This document shows positions 53,747 to 62,438 of a DNA stretch of 64,000 nt, in pieces. This DNA is from Blautia massiliensis (ex Durand et al. 2017) (GTDB taxonomy: Bacteria > Bacillota > Clostridia > Lachnospirales > Lachnospiraceae), in the NCBI RefSeq assembly GCF_001487165.1, contig NZ_LN913006.1, forward strand, positions 2,696,657-2,760,656, read 5' to 3'. Every line of letters starts with the position of its first letter. Position 1 is the stretch's first letter. The translations under genes were made by a program, and so were the position numbers. The notes beneath the pieces are model-generated. The model saw nothing but the letters and a program-made list of their open reading frames with translations, did not search any database and was not told the origin of the DNA.

Positions 53747-54294
53747 GGGATAAAGGGAAGGCAGGGAAGTGTTTTACGGCTTGATTTAGAAGAAAAAGCC
53801 TATTAAGTGAAATTTATTTTATGCTAGTTCTATGCCGGAACCTTATTCGGATACATTTTATATTGGATATTACAAAATGAAACTATGCTTGAAAAAGTCT
53901 TTAGTTAACATGTACATAACGAATATATAACAGGACTGAAAGAAAAATGAAATAAATACGCAAATCTTTCGTAAACATAATAAAATAAACAAAAATCGAA
54001 AATTCCAGTTTCATAATATTATATTTTTTTCACGAGAGATACATGTATTTCACGCTATAAAAACACTCCGGGAAAAGAAGTTTCCATTTACTATATATAG
54101 ATGCTTTTGGAGAATATAAAGATAACAGCCACATTATTTTGTGGATGGAGTTTCTTGTATTTTTTACATGCTTTCGTGATACAGATAATGCCAGAGACGG
54201 AGTATTTTTTTGATATTTCTCATTGATTTTATAATGTGTTCGTAACTGTTCAGTACCCTTGCAGTTACAAGTCAAACCGTGTCCTTGATCGATT
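53747..54294. other. AT-rich spacer without a recognised gene
   Basis: No coding signal I trust on either strand and no copy of the repeat modules that I can recognise. Confidence 0.5.
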
Positions 54295-54358
54295 TTGTTG
54301 ATGGCATTTTTAATCGGATCGAGGAAGTCACTTGCTTCAATTATGAATATTGGTTTGA

Positions 54359-54404
54359 TAATCTGTCTTCGGATGTTTCACGTGAAACATCCGAAGACAG
54401 ATTA
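54359..54404. promoter_or_regulatory. parS: parS site 4 at the centre of a 46-bp perfect palindrome
   Basis: TGTTTCACGTGAAACA at 54374-54389 is the centre; complementarity continues without a mismatch for 15 more bases on each side (AATCTGTCTTCGGA mirrored by TCCGAAGACAGATT). A truncated start of a ~165-bp module (54,309-54,347) ends just before it. Confidence 0.93.
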
Positions 54405-54506
54405 AGAATAAAGAGTCATACCCCCATCTTTGACAATTGCAGAAATAAAAAACAGCTGTAGTTCGCGCTTATGTGTTTTATGGTAGGTTTAATATAGATT
54501 TTAATC

Positions 54507-54662
54507 GAATCAAGTAATTCACCTGCTTCAATTGTGAACTACAATAAGCAGTGGTTGGGGACTTGCTTGTATCAGGAGAAGTACAGTCTCCTTCTGATAA
54601 ACTGCGAAGCATTTATTAAGCTATGAGCAGTAGTGAAGAGGATGTTTTTATCCGCTTGACTT
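54507..54662. repeat. ~165-bp four-hairpin module, copy U5
   Basis: GAATCAAGTAATTCACCTGC to GGATGTTTTTATCCGCTTGA. Contains ATCAGGAGAAGTACAGTCTC then CTTCTGATAAACTGCGAAGC, as in U1 and U2. Confidence 0.87.
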
Positions 54663-54727
54663 AAAAAATGTTTCGCAACAACGACAACTCATATGCGCTT
54701 TACGGTAGCGTGATATAGTTTTTAATC

Positions 54728-54887
54728 GAGTCAGGAGGTCCCCTGCTTCAAGTGTAAGAAGCAATAAGCAGCGGTTGGTGACTTGCTTATATCAGGAAGA
54801 GTACAAGCAAGTTTTGATAAACTGCGGAGCAGTTATTCGGTGTAAAGCTGCGTAGCAACTGCGGATGCTTTTGTTTGTATGACTCGA
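54728..54887. repeat. ~165-bp four-hairpin module, copy U6
   Basis: GAGTCAGGAGGTCCCCTGCT to CGGATGCTTTTGTTTGTATG; joined directly to U7. Confidence 0.8.
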
Positions 54888-55055
54888 ATCAGGAGGTCCC
54901 ACTGTTTTTGATTTCAATTGCAAGAAACGATAAGCAGTGGTTGAAGAACTGCTTCTTATCAGGGAAGAGTAGCTTGTAGTCCTTTTGGTAAATCGCGAAG
55001 CAGTTATTCAGTGTAGAACTGCGAATGTGTTTACAGATGCTTTTATTCGCTTGAT
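54886..55055. repeat. ~165-bp four-hairpin module, copy U7
   Basis: GAATCAGGAGGTCCCACTGT to CAGATGCTTTTATTCGCTTG, tandem with U6. AATCGCGAAGCAGTTATTCA matches the third hairpin of the other copies. Confidence 0.8.
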
Positions 55056-55443
55056 AATAATAGTAATGTTTTTAGTGCTCAGATAAAATTTGAAAATGCT
55101 ATAAATGCTGTAAAAGAAAGGGATTTCGATGCCTATGTAGCAGTGTGCAAGGTTCCATAAAAGATAATATCTATACCGAGAAAATCGAATTATTTTCGAG
55201 ATTACGATAAATCAGAACAATTTCAGCAAAATATCTATAAATGGGAACTTCATTTCTCGGTACGTTTTTATGGCGTAATGGCGTAAAATATATAGTCTGA
55301 TTGACAGCAAATAAAACTGGAAGTTTATGCGGAGTTGATGGACTTTATAATCGATGTACTGTTACTGTCAAACTTTTGTTTAGTCCGGAATGAGTTTGGG
55401 TATACTACACAATAAATAAAATAATTCAAAACCTATTTTCTAT
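55056..55443. other. Spacer between module U7 and parS site 5
   Basis: No gene seen; short decayed frames only (for example codons reading AVKERDFDAYVAVCKV near 55,100), possibly a pseudogene fragment. Confidence 0.45.
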
Positions 55444-55493
55444 TGTTTCACGTGAAACATTATGTGGCAGTTTAAAAATAAAAGTGTTATAAT
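55444..55493 (+). promoter_or_regulatory. parS: parAB promoter with parS site 5
   Basis: Perfect parS TGTTTCACGTGAAACA at 55444-55459, then a -35-like TGGCAG (55465-55470), a 17-base spacer and TATAAT (55488-55493). ParB bound at parS would lie next to the promoter, which fits autoregulation. Confidence 0.8.
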
Positions 55494-55542
55494 GATATCC
55501 AATGAGTAAAAATCCCTTAAAAAAATAAAAAGGAGGGGTACA

Positions 55543-56310
55543 ATGGGACGAATCATTGCAGTTGCCAATCAGAAAGGCGGGGTTGGAAAATCAACGACAG
55601 CCATCAATCTATCGGCCTGCCTTGCTGAAAAAGGGAAAAAGGTTCTTGCCATCGACATTGATCCGCAGGGAAATACGACCAGTGGACTTGGCGCAGACAA
55701 GAATGCAGTAGAAAACACCCTTTATGAGCTGCTGCTTGGAGAAGCAGAGACCAAGGATACCATTATAAAGAACGTTGTAGATAATGTTGACCTGATACCA
55801 TCGAATATGAATCTTTCCGGTGCAGAAATTGAACTGGTTGATCTTGAGGATAAAGAATTTATTCTGAAAAAGATCACGGATAAACTTCGCCGGAAATATG
55901 ATTACATAATCATGGATTGTCCGCCGTCACTGAGCATGCTTACAATTAATGCTTTGACAGCCGCAACCTCCGTTCTGGTGCCGATTCAGTGTGAGTATTA
56001 TGCATTGGAAGGTTTGTCACAGTTGATACATACCATCGAACTGGTAAGAGACCGATTGAATAAGAGACTGAAGATCGAAGGCGTGGTCTTTACTATGTAT
56101 GATGCCAGAACAAATCTGTCACTTCAGGTTGTAGAAAATGTAAAAGAAAACCTGGACCAGAATATATACAAAACGATCATACCGAGAAATGTACGACTTG
56201 CAGAGGCACCAAGCTATGGAAAACCGATCAATCTGTACGATTCACGATCTACAGGAGCAGAGAGTTATCGCCTCCTGGCAGAAGAAGTTATAGGCAGGGA
56301 GGACGAGTGA
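55543..56310 (+). CDS. parA: Chromosome-partitioning ATPase ParA (Soj)
   Basis: 255 residues. Deviant Walker A NQKGGVGKSTTAINL with Lys11 and Lys16, then DIDPQGNTTSGLG and YIIMDCPPSLSMLTINALTA. ATP-dependent DNA-binding protein that with ParB moves or organises origins and, in related Firmicutes, influences DnaA. AAGGAGG precedes the ATG. Overlaps parB. Confidence 0.97.
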   Translation: MGRIIAVANQKGGVGKSTTAINLSACLAEKGKKVLAIDIDPQGNTTSGLGADKNAVENTLYELLLGEAETKDTIIKNVVDNVDLIPSNMNLSGAEIELVDLEDKEFILKKITDKLRRKYDYIIMDCPPSLSMLTINALTAATSVLVPIQCEYYALEGLSQLIHTIELVRDRLNKRLKIEGVVFTMYDARTNLSLQVVENVKENLDQNIYKTIIPRNVRLAEAPSYGKPINLYDSRSTGAESYRLLAEEVIGREDE

Positions 56311-57242
56311 TGGCTGGAAGAAGAACAGGAGGCCTTGGAAAGGGTCTTGACGCACTGATCCCGAACAAAGCAGGCGGTCCGTCAAAGGAACCTGCAAAAA
56401 AGACAAGATCTGCAGTTGTAAAAAAAGACAAACCAACTGAAAAAGATAATCCGGCCGCAGAACGACTTGTGAAAATTTCCAGCGTAGAACCAAATCTGAA
56501 TCAGCCCAGAAGACATTTTGATGAGGATGCGCTGCTGGAACTTTCGGAATCCATTAAACAGTACGGTGTTCTTCAGCCGTTGTTGGTATCCGATAAGAAG
56601 GATTATTTTGAGATCATTGCAGGCGAACGTCGCTGGAGAGCTGCCAAGATGGCAGGGCTCAAGGAAGTTCCTGTTGTTGTAAAAGAGTTTACAGACCAAG
56701 AAATCGTAGAAATTTCCTTGATCGAGAACATTCAGCGGGAAGACCTGAATCCTATAGAGGAAGCGATGGCATACAAACGTCTGATGGAAGAGTTTCACCT
56801 GAAACAGGATGAAATCGCAGACAGAGTTGCCAAAAGCAGAACTGCAGTAACTAATTCCATGCGTCTTCTGAAGCTTTCTTCAAAAGTTCAGGAAATGGTA
56901 ATTGCAGATATGATCTCAGCTGGTCATGCGAGAGCACTTCTGGGAATTTCTGATGAAGTTCTTCAGGAAACAACAGCCATGAAGGTTTTTGATGAAAAAC
57001 TCAGTGTTCGTGAGACGGAAAAACTTGTAAAGAATCTGGTTTCTCCTGCGAAAAAAGTAAAAACAGAGAAAAACACAGCAGAAGATGCCATTTATGAGAG
57101 CCTGGAAGAAAAAATGAAAGGTATCATGGGAACAAAGGTATCCATTCAGCGAAAGAAGAACAACAAAGGTAAAATTGAAATTGAATATTATTCCAGAGAT
57201 GAACTGGAGAGGATCATTGATCTGTTCGAATCTATCAGATAG
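56310..57242 (+). CDS. parB: Chromosome-partitioning protein ParB (Spo0J)
   Basis: 310 residues from the ATG at 56310; GTG at 56307 is also in frame, but spacing from GGGAGG favours ATG. CTPase/nuclease-like domain with GERRWRAAKMAGLKEVPVVV, then ENIQREDLNPIEEAMAYKRL and the helix-turn-helix KQDEIADRVAKSRTAVTNSM that reads parS. Spreads from the five sites found here. The start overlaps the parA stop. Confidence 0.97.
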   Translation: MAGRRTGGLGKGLDALIPNKAGGPSKEPAKKTRSAVVKKDKPTEKDNPAAERLVKISSVEPNLNQPRRHFDEDALLELSESIKQYGVLQPLLVSDKKDYFEIIAGERRWRAAKMAGLKEVPVVVKEFTDQEIVEISLIENIQREDLNPIEEAMAYKRLMEEFHLKQDEIADRVAKSRTAVTNSMRLLKLSSKVQEMVIADMISAGHARALLGISDEVLQETTAMKVFDEKLSVRETEKLVKNLVSPAKKVKTEKNTAEDAIYESLEEKMKGIMGTKVSIQRKKNNKGKIEIEYYSRDELERIIDLFESIR

Positions 57243-57250
57243 GAGGCAGA

Positions 57251-57772
57251 ATGAGCGGGATTTTTGAAAGCATGGGAATTGATTCCGGGATTGTGATCAT
57301 TGTTTTGCTGATCCTTACCATCATTCTTCTGATCAATGTGGTGAGTAGCAATATGCGTCTCAGCCGTTTGGAACGGAAGTACAAGATGTTTATGAGAGGC
57401 GGAGATGCACAGTCACTGGAAAAAGTTTTTGTAAGAAAATTTGCACAGATCGACCGGCTGTATGAAGCAAAGGAAGATCATGATCATGACATCAGCTTTA
57501 TCAAAAAAAATATGAATGTAATGTTCAGCAAATATGGCGTTGAAAAGTATGATGCATTTGATGATGTAGGTGGAAAACTCAGCTTTGCATTGGCGCTTCT
57601 TGATAAAAACAATACGGGTCTGATCTTGAATGCGGTTCACAGCCGCGATAACTGTTTCCTTTATTTAAAGGAGATCGTAAAAGGTGAGTCCTATGTTGTA
57701 CTTAGTCAGGAAGAAGTGGAAGCTTTGAGAAAAGCAGTAAACTTTGGCCTTGGTGAGATTGAGAAGGAATAA
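57251..57772 (+). CDS. DUF4446 family membrane protein
   Basis: 173 residues. One N-terminal membrane span (GIVIIVLLILTIILLINVV), a basic coiled segment (RLSRLERKYKMFMRGGDAQS), and a soluble domain with MFSKYGVEKYDAFDDVGGKLSFALALLD and CFLYLKEIVKGESYVVLSQEE. Conserved next to parB in Clostridia; function unknown. Eight bases after parB. Confidence 0.88.
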   Translation: MSGIFESMGIDSGIVIIVLLILTIILLINVVSSNMRLSRLERKYKMFMRGGDAQSLEKVFVRKFAQIDRLYEAKEDHDHDISFIKKNMNVMFSKYGVEKYDAFDDVGGKLSFALALLDKNNTGLILNAVHSRDNCFLYLKEIVKGESYVVLSQEEVEALRKAVNFGLGEIEKE

Positions 57773-57816
57773 AAAACTGCAAAGAGTAAGAATATTTTTA
57801 ATACAGGAGGAATATC

Positions 57817-59112
57817 ATGTTAGACATTAAGTTTGTGAGAGAGAATCCGGAGGTTGTAAAGCAGAATATCCGCAATAAGTTCCAGGACAGCAAACTGGAG
57901 CTGGTTGACAAGGTTCTCGAACTTGATAAAGAAAACAGAGAGATTAAGCAGGAGGTTGAGGCTCTCCGTGCTGAGAGAAACAAGATCTCCAAACAGATCG
58001 GTGCTCTTATGGGCCAGGGAAAAAGAGAAGAGGCAGAAGAGGTTAAAAAACAGGTTGCTGCATCCGGAACTCGTATTGAGGAACTTTCTCAGAGAGAGAA
58101 AGAGGTTGAGGAAGAGCTTCTGAAAGATATGATGGTAATCCCGAACATCATCGATCCTTCTGTACCGATTGGTAAAGACGACAGCCAGAACGTAGAGATT
58201 GAGAAATTTGGTGAGCCGGTTGTTCCGGATTTTGAAGTTCCGTATCATACAGATATCATGGAGAATTTTGATGGAATCGATCTTGACAGCGCAAGACGTG
58301 TTGCCGGTAACGGATTCTATTATCTGATGGGTGATATCGCACGCCTTCATTCCGCAGTAATTTCCTATGCAAGAGATTTCATGATCAACCGGGGATTTAC
58401 TTACTGCGTACCGCCTTTCATGATCAGAAGCAACGTTGTTACAGGCGTTATGAGCTTTGCGGAGATGGATGCTATGATGTACAAGATCGAAGGTGAGGAT
58501 CTTTACCTGATCGGAACAAGTGAGCATTCCATGATCGGTAAATTCATTGACCAGATCATTCCGGAGGAAGAGCTTCCGAAGACACTTACAAGCTATTCTC
58601 CGTGCTTCCGTAAAGAGAAAGGTGCTCATGGACTTGAGGAGAGAGGTGTTTACCGTATCCATCAGTTCGAGAAACAGGAGATGATCGTTGTCTGCAAGCC
58701 AGAGGAGAGTAAGATGTGGTTCGACAAGCTGTGGCAGAATACAGTAGATCTGTTCCGTTCTCTTGATATTCCGGTTCGTACGCTTGAGTGCTGCTCCGGT
58801 GACCTTGCTGATCTTAAGGTAAAATCCCTCGATGTTGAGGCATGGTCTCCACGTCAGAAGAAATACTTTGAGGTAGGAAGCTGCTCCAACCTTGGAGATG
58901 CACAGGCACGTCGTCTGAAAATCCGTGTAAACGGCAAAGATGGCAAGAAATATCTTGCTCATACATTAAACAATACAGTAGTAGCACCTCCGAGAATGCT
59001 CATTGCTTTCCTGGAGAATAACCTGAATGCAGATGGATCTGTAAACATTCCAAAAGCTCTGCAGCCATATATGGGCGGTATGACAAAGATTGAGAAAAAG
59101 ACACGCGCGTAA
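57817..59112 (+). CDS. serS: Serine--tRNA ligase
   Basis: 431 residues, normal length. N-terminal coiled-coil arm (LDKENREIKQEVEALRAERNK) that clamps tRNA-Ser, then the class II catalytic core: motif 2 in PCFRKEKGAHGLEERGVYRI HQFEK and motif 3 in NNTVVAPPRMLIAFLEN. Charges tRNA-Ser with serine. No T-box leader fits in the 44 bases upstream, so expression probably follows the parAB operon. Confidence 0.97.
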   Translation: MLDIKFVRENPEVVKQNIRNKFQDSKLELVDKVLELDKENREIKQEVEALRAERNKISKQIGALMGQGKREEAEEVKKQVAASGTRIEELSQREKEVEEELLKDMMVIPNIIDPSVPIGKDDSQNVEIEKFGEPVVPDFEVPYHTDIMENFDGIDLDSARRVAGNGFYYLMGDIARLHSAVISYARDFMINRGFTYCVPPFMIRSNVVTGVMSFAEMDAMMYKIEGEDLYLIGTSEHSMIGKFIDQIIPEEELPKTLTSYSPCFRKEKGAHGLEERGVYRIHQFEKQEMIVVCKPEESKMWFDKLWQNTVDLFRSLDIPVRTLECCSGDLADLKVKSLDVEAWSPRQKKYFEVGSCSNLGDAQARRLKIRVNGKDGKKYLAHTLNNTVVAPPRMLIAFLENNLNADGSVNIPKALQPYMGGMTKIEKKTRA

Positions 59113-59145
59113 GAGAAACGCAGGCTTTTTCAGGGAGGTGTTCTT

Positions 59146-60021
59146 GTGCACAGTTATTTAAAGACCGTTGGTTTTTCACAGATTACCAGAAGAAGTGAAA
59201 TAAAAGAGATCATCCGTGATGTGATCGCAAGCTACGATGAAAAGGTTTGCGTGGAAAATCATCCGGAAGGCGTATTTGTACAGTTTTCTAAGAATTATGG
59301 CTGTGACTGTGGAATCAGCGTTTGTGGTCAGTACGATGAGAACGGTGAGTTTCACGTGGAATATTATTTCCCATTTTTCAGGGGAACAGGAATCACATCC
59401 AGGGAAAAAGTGACTGTTGAACGTCATACAGATAAGGAATCTTATGCAGGAGCATGTGATGATCTGCGTATTGGCGTGACTATGATCTTTTATCTGCAGA
59501 ATCTGGCAGAATATATGCAGGAGAAATACAAAGGCCTGAAAGACCCGGGGGACCGTCCGGTGACGGTTTCCGGTCTGGCTTCTGAGGGAAAGATCCTGTT
59601 TCCGCTGCAGAAGGATAAGGAAGCGGTAAAGGTGGAGAGAGAACTTTCCAAAAACAGGACTAATCTGATCGCAGCAGCGCGTAATGGTGATGAGGAAGCT
59701 ATGGAGAGCCTTACAATGGAGGATATGGATACTTACTCCATGATTTCACAGAGAATTGTTACAGATGATGTTCTCACGATCGTGGACTCTTATTTCATGC
59801 CTTATGGAATCGAATGTGATCAGTATAATGTTCTTGGTGAGATTCTGGATATCATGAAATTTAAGAATATCCTGACAGGTGAAGAAATCTGCCAGATGAC
59901 TATAGAGAGCAATGATATACAGTTTGATATCTGCATCAACAGCAAAGATCTTCTCGGTGAACCGGCAGTTGGACGCCGCTTCAAAGGAACAATCTGGCTG
60001 CAGGGTCAGCTGCACTATTAA
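59146..60021 (+). CDS. DUF3881 family protein
   Basis: 291 residues from a GTG start with GGGAGG eight bases upstream. N-terminus HSYLKTVGFSQITRRSEIKE is typical of this Lachnospiraceae family. No signal peptide, membrane span or catalytic motif was found; two alpha/beta-looking parts flank a helical middle (about 165-200). Function unknown. Lies 33 bases after serS and likely shares its transcript. Confidence 0.8.
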   Translation: MHSYLKTVGFSQITRRSEIKEIIRDVIASYDEKVCVENHPEGVFVQFSKNYGCDCGISVCGQYDENGEFHVEYYFPFFRGTGITSREKVTVERHTDKESYAGACDDLRIGVTMIFYLQNLAEYMQEKYKGLKDPGDRPVTVSGLASEGKILFPLQKDKEAVKVERELSKNRTNLIAAARNGDEEAMESLTMEDMDTYSMISQRIVTDDVLTIVDSYFMPYGIECDQYNVLGEILDIMKFKNILTGEEICQMTIESNDIQFDICINSKDLLGEPAVGRRFKGTIWLQGQLHY

Positions 60022-60123
60022 GTTTTCGAATTTAGAATTAATTCTTGTAATTTCAAAATAAATATAGTAAAATAATGGTTGTGAAACTTTTGGAAGTGTT
60101 CGAAATGTTTCACAACCATATAT

Positions 60124-60197
60124 GTCCATATAGCTCAGCTGGATAGAGCACTCGCCTCCTAAGCGAGGGGTCGGAGGTTCAAATCCTCTTATGGACG
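60124..60197 (+). tRNA. tRNA-Arg (anticodon CCT)
   Basis: Acceptor GTCCATA / TATGGAC, D arm GCTC...GAGC, anticodon stem CTCGC / GCGAG with loop CTCCTAA (anticodon CCT, codon AGG), T arm CGGAGGTTCAAATCCTCTT. CCA is not encoded. Rare-codon tRNA-Arg genes are common integration targets, and the region after it looks like accessory DNA. Confidence 0.95.
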
Positions 60198-60203
60198 GGC
60201 TTC

Positions 60204-60255
60204 AAAGCGTTCGAAAATGTTAGCTGGATTAGCTGACAACGAACGCTTTTGTTAT
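60204..60255 (+). terminator. Terminator after tRNA-Arg
   Basis: AAAGCGTTCG ... CGAACGCTTTTG forms a ten-pair stem directly downstream of the tRNA. Confidence 0.75.
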
Positions 60256-60481
60256 TTTCTAAACACGTTCGTGACACAAAATTCCATTCAAAAGGATCAA
60301 TTTCCAGCTAACATTTTAGTTTTGCTCTGTATGTGTACCCCTCTATATAACGAAACGCTCAGATGCTGTTTTGCAGTAGGGGAAAAGAAAAAATATCAAA
60401 AAATGATGATTAATGGTGAGCTTGTGATAGAATAGATAAAAGAGAAAAGCATAAAGGATGTTGTTGTGGAGAATATTTGTT
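60256..60481. other. Spacer downstream of tRNA-Arg
   Basis: No gene seen. AGCTAACATTTT at about 60,306 matches, inverted, part of the terminator loop (AAAATGTTAGCT at 60,216). Confidence 0.5.
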
Positions 60482-60907
60482 ATGATTAGAAAGTTGCTGA
60501 ACAGAGATATCGATAGAGTCGCTGACATATGGTTAAAGACAAATCTGAAAGCACATTATTTTATTTCCAATCAATACTGGAAAAGTAATTATGAATTAGT
60601 GAAAGAAATGCTGTCACAATCCGAAGTTTATGTGTTTGAAGCAGATAAAATGATACAAGGATTTGTAGGACTAAATGATGAATATATCGAAGGTATTTTT
60701 GTCTCTGATGAAATGCAGTCATGTGGCATAGGTAAGCTTTTATTGGATTATATTAAGGATAAAAAAGTCAGCTTACGATTAAATGTATATCAGAAGAATG
60801 CCAGAGCAAATTCTTTTTACCAAAGAGAAGGGTTCATTATTCAATGTGAAGGTTTAGATGAAGATACTGGTGAAAAAGAGTACACTATGCTATGGAAACA
60901 AAAATAG
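60482..60907 (+). CDS. GNAT family N-acetyltransferase
   Basis: 141 residues from the ATG at 60482 (GGAG 11 bases upstream). Acetyl-CoA-binding motif A in LNDEYIEGIFVSDEMQSCGI GKLLLDYIK (Q-x-x-G-I-G), and motif B in LRLNVYQKNARANSFYQREGF. Typical of small acetyltransferases acting on amines or amino acids; the substrate is unknown. Codirectional with the LysR gene 27 bases on. Confidence 0.88.
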   Translation: MIRKLLNRDIDRVADIWLKTNLKAHYFISNQYWKSNYELVKEMLSQSEVYVFEADKMIQGFVGLNDEYIEGIFVSDEMQSCGIGKLLLDYIKDKKVSLRLNVYQKNARANSFYQREGFIIQCEGLDEDTGEKEYTMLWKQK

Positions 60908-60934
60908 AAATCGGAAGTTGTGGGAATAAAAAAT

Positions 60935-61813
60935 ATGGAATTAAGACTATTGCGCTATTTTCTGACGGTGGCAAAAGAACAGAGCTTTACAAAAGCAGCA
61001 GAACAATTGCATATTACTCAGCCAACGCTATCCAGACAAATGGCGGCATTTGAAGAGGAGCTTGGAGTAACATTATTTATTCGAAGCGGGAAGAAAATTT
61101 CGCTTACTGAAGAGGGGATTTTATTAAAAAGGCGTGCCCTGGAGATCCTTAATCTTGAGGAAAAAACACTTGAGGAACTGAAAGGAAAAGAAGATGTTGT
61201 AGAGGGAAATATAACCATTGGATGCGGTGAATTTGCAGCGGTGGAGACATTGGCGGAGATATGTAAAACATATAAAGAAAAATACCCGCTGGTTCAGATT
61301 GTATTGCATACTGCAACAGCAGATGCAGTGTATGAGATGATGAACAAAGGACTTGTAGATATTGCATTATTCATGGAGCCGGTGGACACCGAAGGGCTGG
61401 ATTATATCCGGATCACAGATTGCGATCACTGGTGTGTTGGAATGCGGCCGGATGATCCGCTGGCAGAAAAAGAGTTTATAAGAAAAGAAGATCTTATTGG
61501 AAAACCATTGATCCTGCCGGAAAGAGTAAATGTTCAAAGTGAACTTGCCAATTGGTTTGGAAAAGACTTTTCGAAACTGCAGATTGCTTTTACAAGTAAT
61601 CTTGGAACGAATGCCGGAGTTATGGCAGCAAATGGACTGGGCTATCCGGTATCCATCGAAGGTGCTGCAAAGTATTGGCGGGAGGATATTCTTGTACAGC
61701 GAAGAATTTCTCCTGAAATCACAACAAGTACTGTGATTGCCTGGAGACGAAACATTCCATATTCTCTGGCGGTCAGTAAAATGATAGAAGAAATAAATGC
61801 TTTTCAGGCATAG
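60935..61813 (+). CDS. LysR family transcriptional regulator
   Basis: 292 residues from the ATG at 60935 (GTGGGA upstream; a GTG at 60920 is less likely). N-terminal HTH: MELRLLRYFLTVAKEQSFTK then AAEQLHITQPTLSRQMAAFE. The effector-binding domain follows (GNITIGCGEFAAVETLAEIC). Likely regulates the flavodoxin/decarboxylase/reductase genes just downstream, as is common for such sets. Confidence 0.92.
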   Translation: MELRLLRYFLTVAKEQSFTKAAEQLHITQPTLSRQMAAFEEELGVTLFIRSGKKISLTEEGILLKRRALEILNLEEKTLEELKGKEDVVEGNITIGCGEFAAVETLAEICKTYKEKYPLVQIVLHTATADAVYEMMNKGLVDIALFMEPVDTEGLDYIRITDCDHWCVGMRPDDPLAEKEFIRKEDLIGKPLILPERVNVQSELANWFGKDFSKLQIAFTSNLGTNAGVMAANGLGYPVSIEGAAKYWREDILVQRRISPEITTSTVIAWRRNIPYSLAVSKMIEEINAFQA

Positions 61814-61860
61814 AATGGAATTCAATATAAGCATTAGACATAATAAAAATATCAGGTATA

Positions 61861-61906
61861 AAATAGATGTATAAGAGAAATTCAAATCTTATACATCTAT
61901 TTTTAT
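61861..61906 (+). terminator. Perfect-stem terminator between LysR and flavodoxin genes
   Basis: AAAATAGATGTATAAGA pairs completely with TCTTATACATCTATTTT around ten bases. It may end LysR transcription; an A/T-only base makes it potentially bidirectional or an attenuator. Confidence 0.75.
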
Positions 61907-61939
61907 ACGAAAAATTCGCAAAGAAAGGGGATTTTTATT

Positions 61940-62410
61940 ATGAGTAAAAATTTAGTCGCATTTTTCAGTGCAAGCGGGACAACAAAAAAAGTAGCAGAAA
62001 TGATTGCAGAGGAAGCAAAAGCGGATTTATTTGAGATTGAGCCAAAAGTTCCATATACAAAGGCTGATCTTGACTGGATGAATAAAAAATCCCGCAGCAG
62101 TGTGGAAATGAGTGATAAGAAATACAGACCGGAGATTATGAAGAAAAAGATGGATATGAGTTCTTATGACGAGATCCTTCTGGGATTCCCAATCTGGTGG
62201 TATGTAGCTCCGACAATTGTCAATACATTTTTGGAAGCCTATGATTTCAGTGGCAAAAAGATTGTGCTCTTTGCAACATCCGGTGGAAGTGGATTCGGTA
62301 ATACTGTAAAGGAATTACAGCCATCTGCACCGGATGCGGTTATCACAGAAGGCAGCCTGTTAAACCGTGGAACAAAACAGGAAATCAGTGAGTGGGTAAA
62401 ATCTTTATAA
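61940..62410 (+). CDS. Flavodoxin
   Basis: 156 residues. FMN phosphate-binding loop SASGTTKKVAEMIAEE near 10-25, flavin-binding FPIWWYVAPTIVNTFLEAYD and FATSGGSGFGNTVKEL. Small electron-transfer flavoprotein of the flavodoxin_4 type, likely acting with the reductase-type proteins nearby. AAAGGGG precedes the ATG. Confidence 0.93.
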   Translation: MSKNLVAFFSASGTTKKVAEMIAEEAKADLFEIEPKVPYTKADLDWMNKKSRSSVEMSDKKYRPEIMKKKMDMSSYDEILLGFPIWWYVAPTIVNTFLEAYDFSGKKIVLFATSGGSGFGNTVKELQPSAPDAVITEGSLLNRGTKQEISEWVKSL

Positions 62411-62438
62411 ATAACAGTGCTATGGAGGTATACAGAAA

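Noticed and set aside
56788..56803. parS-like GTTTCACCTGAAACA within parB
   Set aside because: The central CACGTG is changed to CACCTG, breaking the palindrome's key bases.
59345..59362. Sixth parS site (GTTTCACGTGGAAT) in the DUF3881 gene
   Set aside because: Several mismatches in the right half compared with the five perfect sites; ParB binding is doubtful.
60217..60435. 72-residue protein after tRNA-Arg
   Set aside because: Begins inside the tRNA terminator hairpin, has no family resemblance and no ribosome site.
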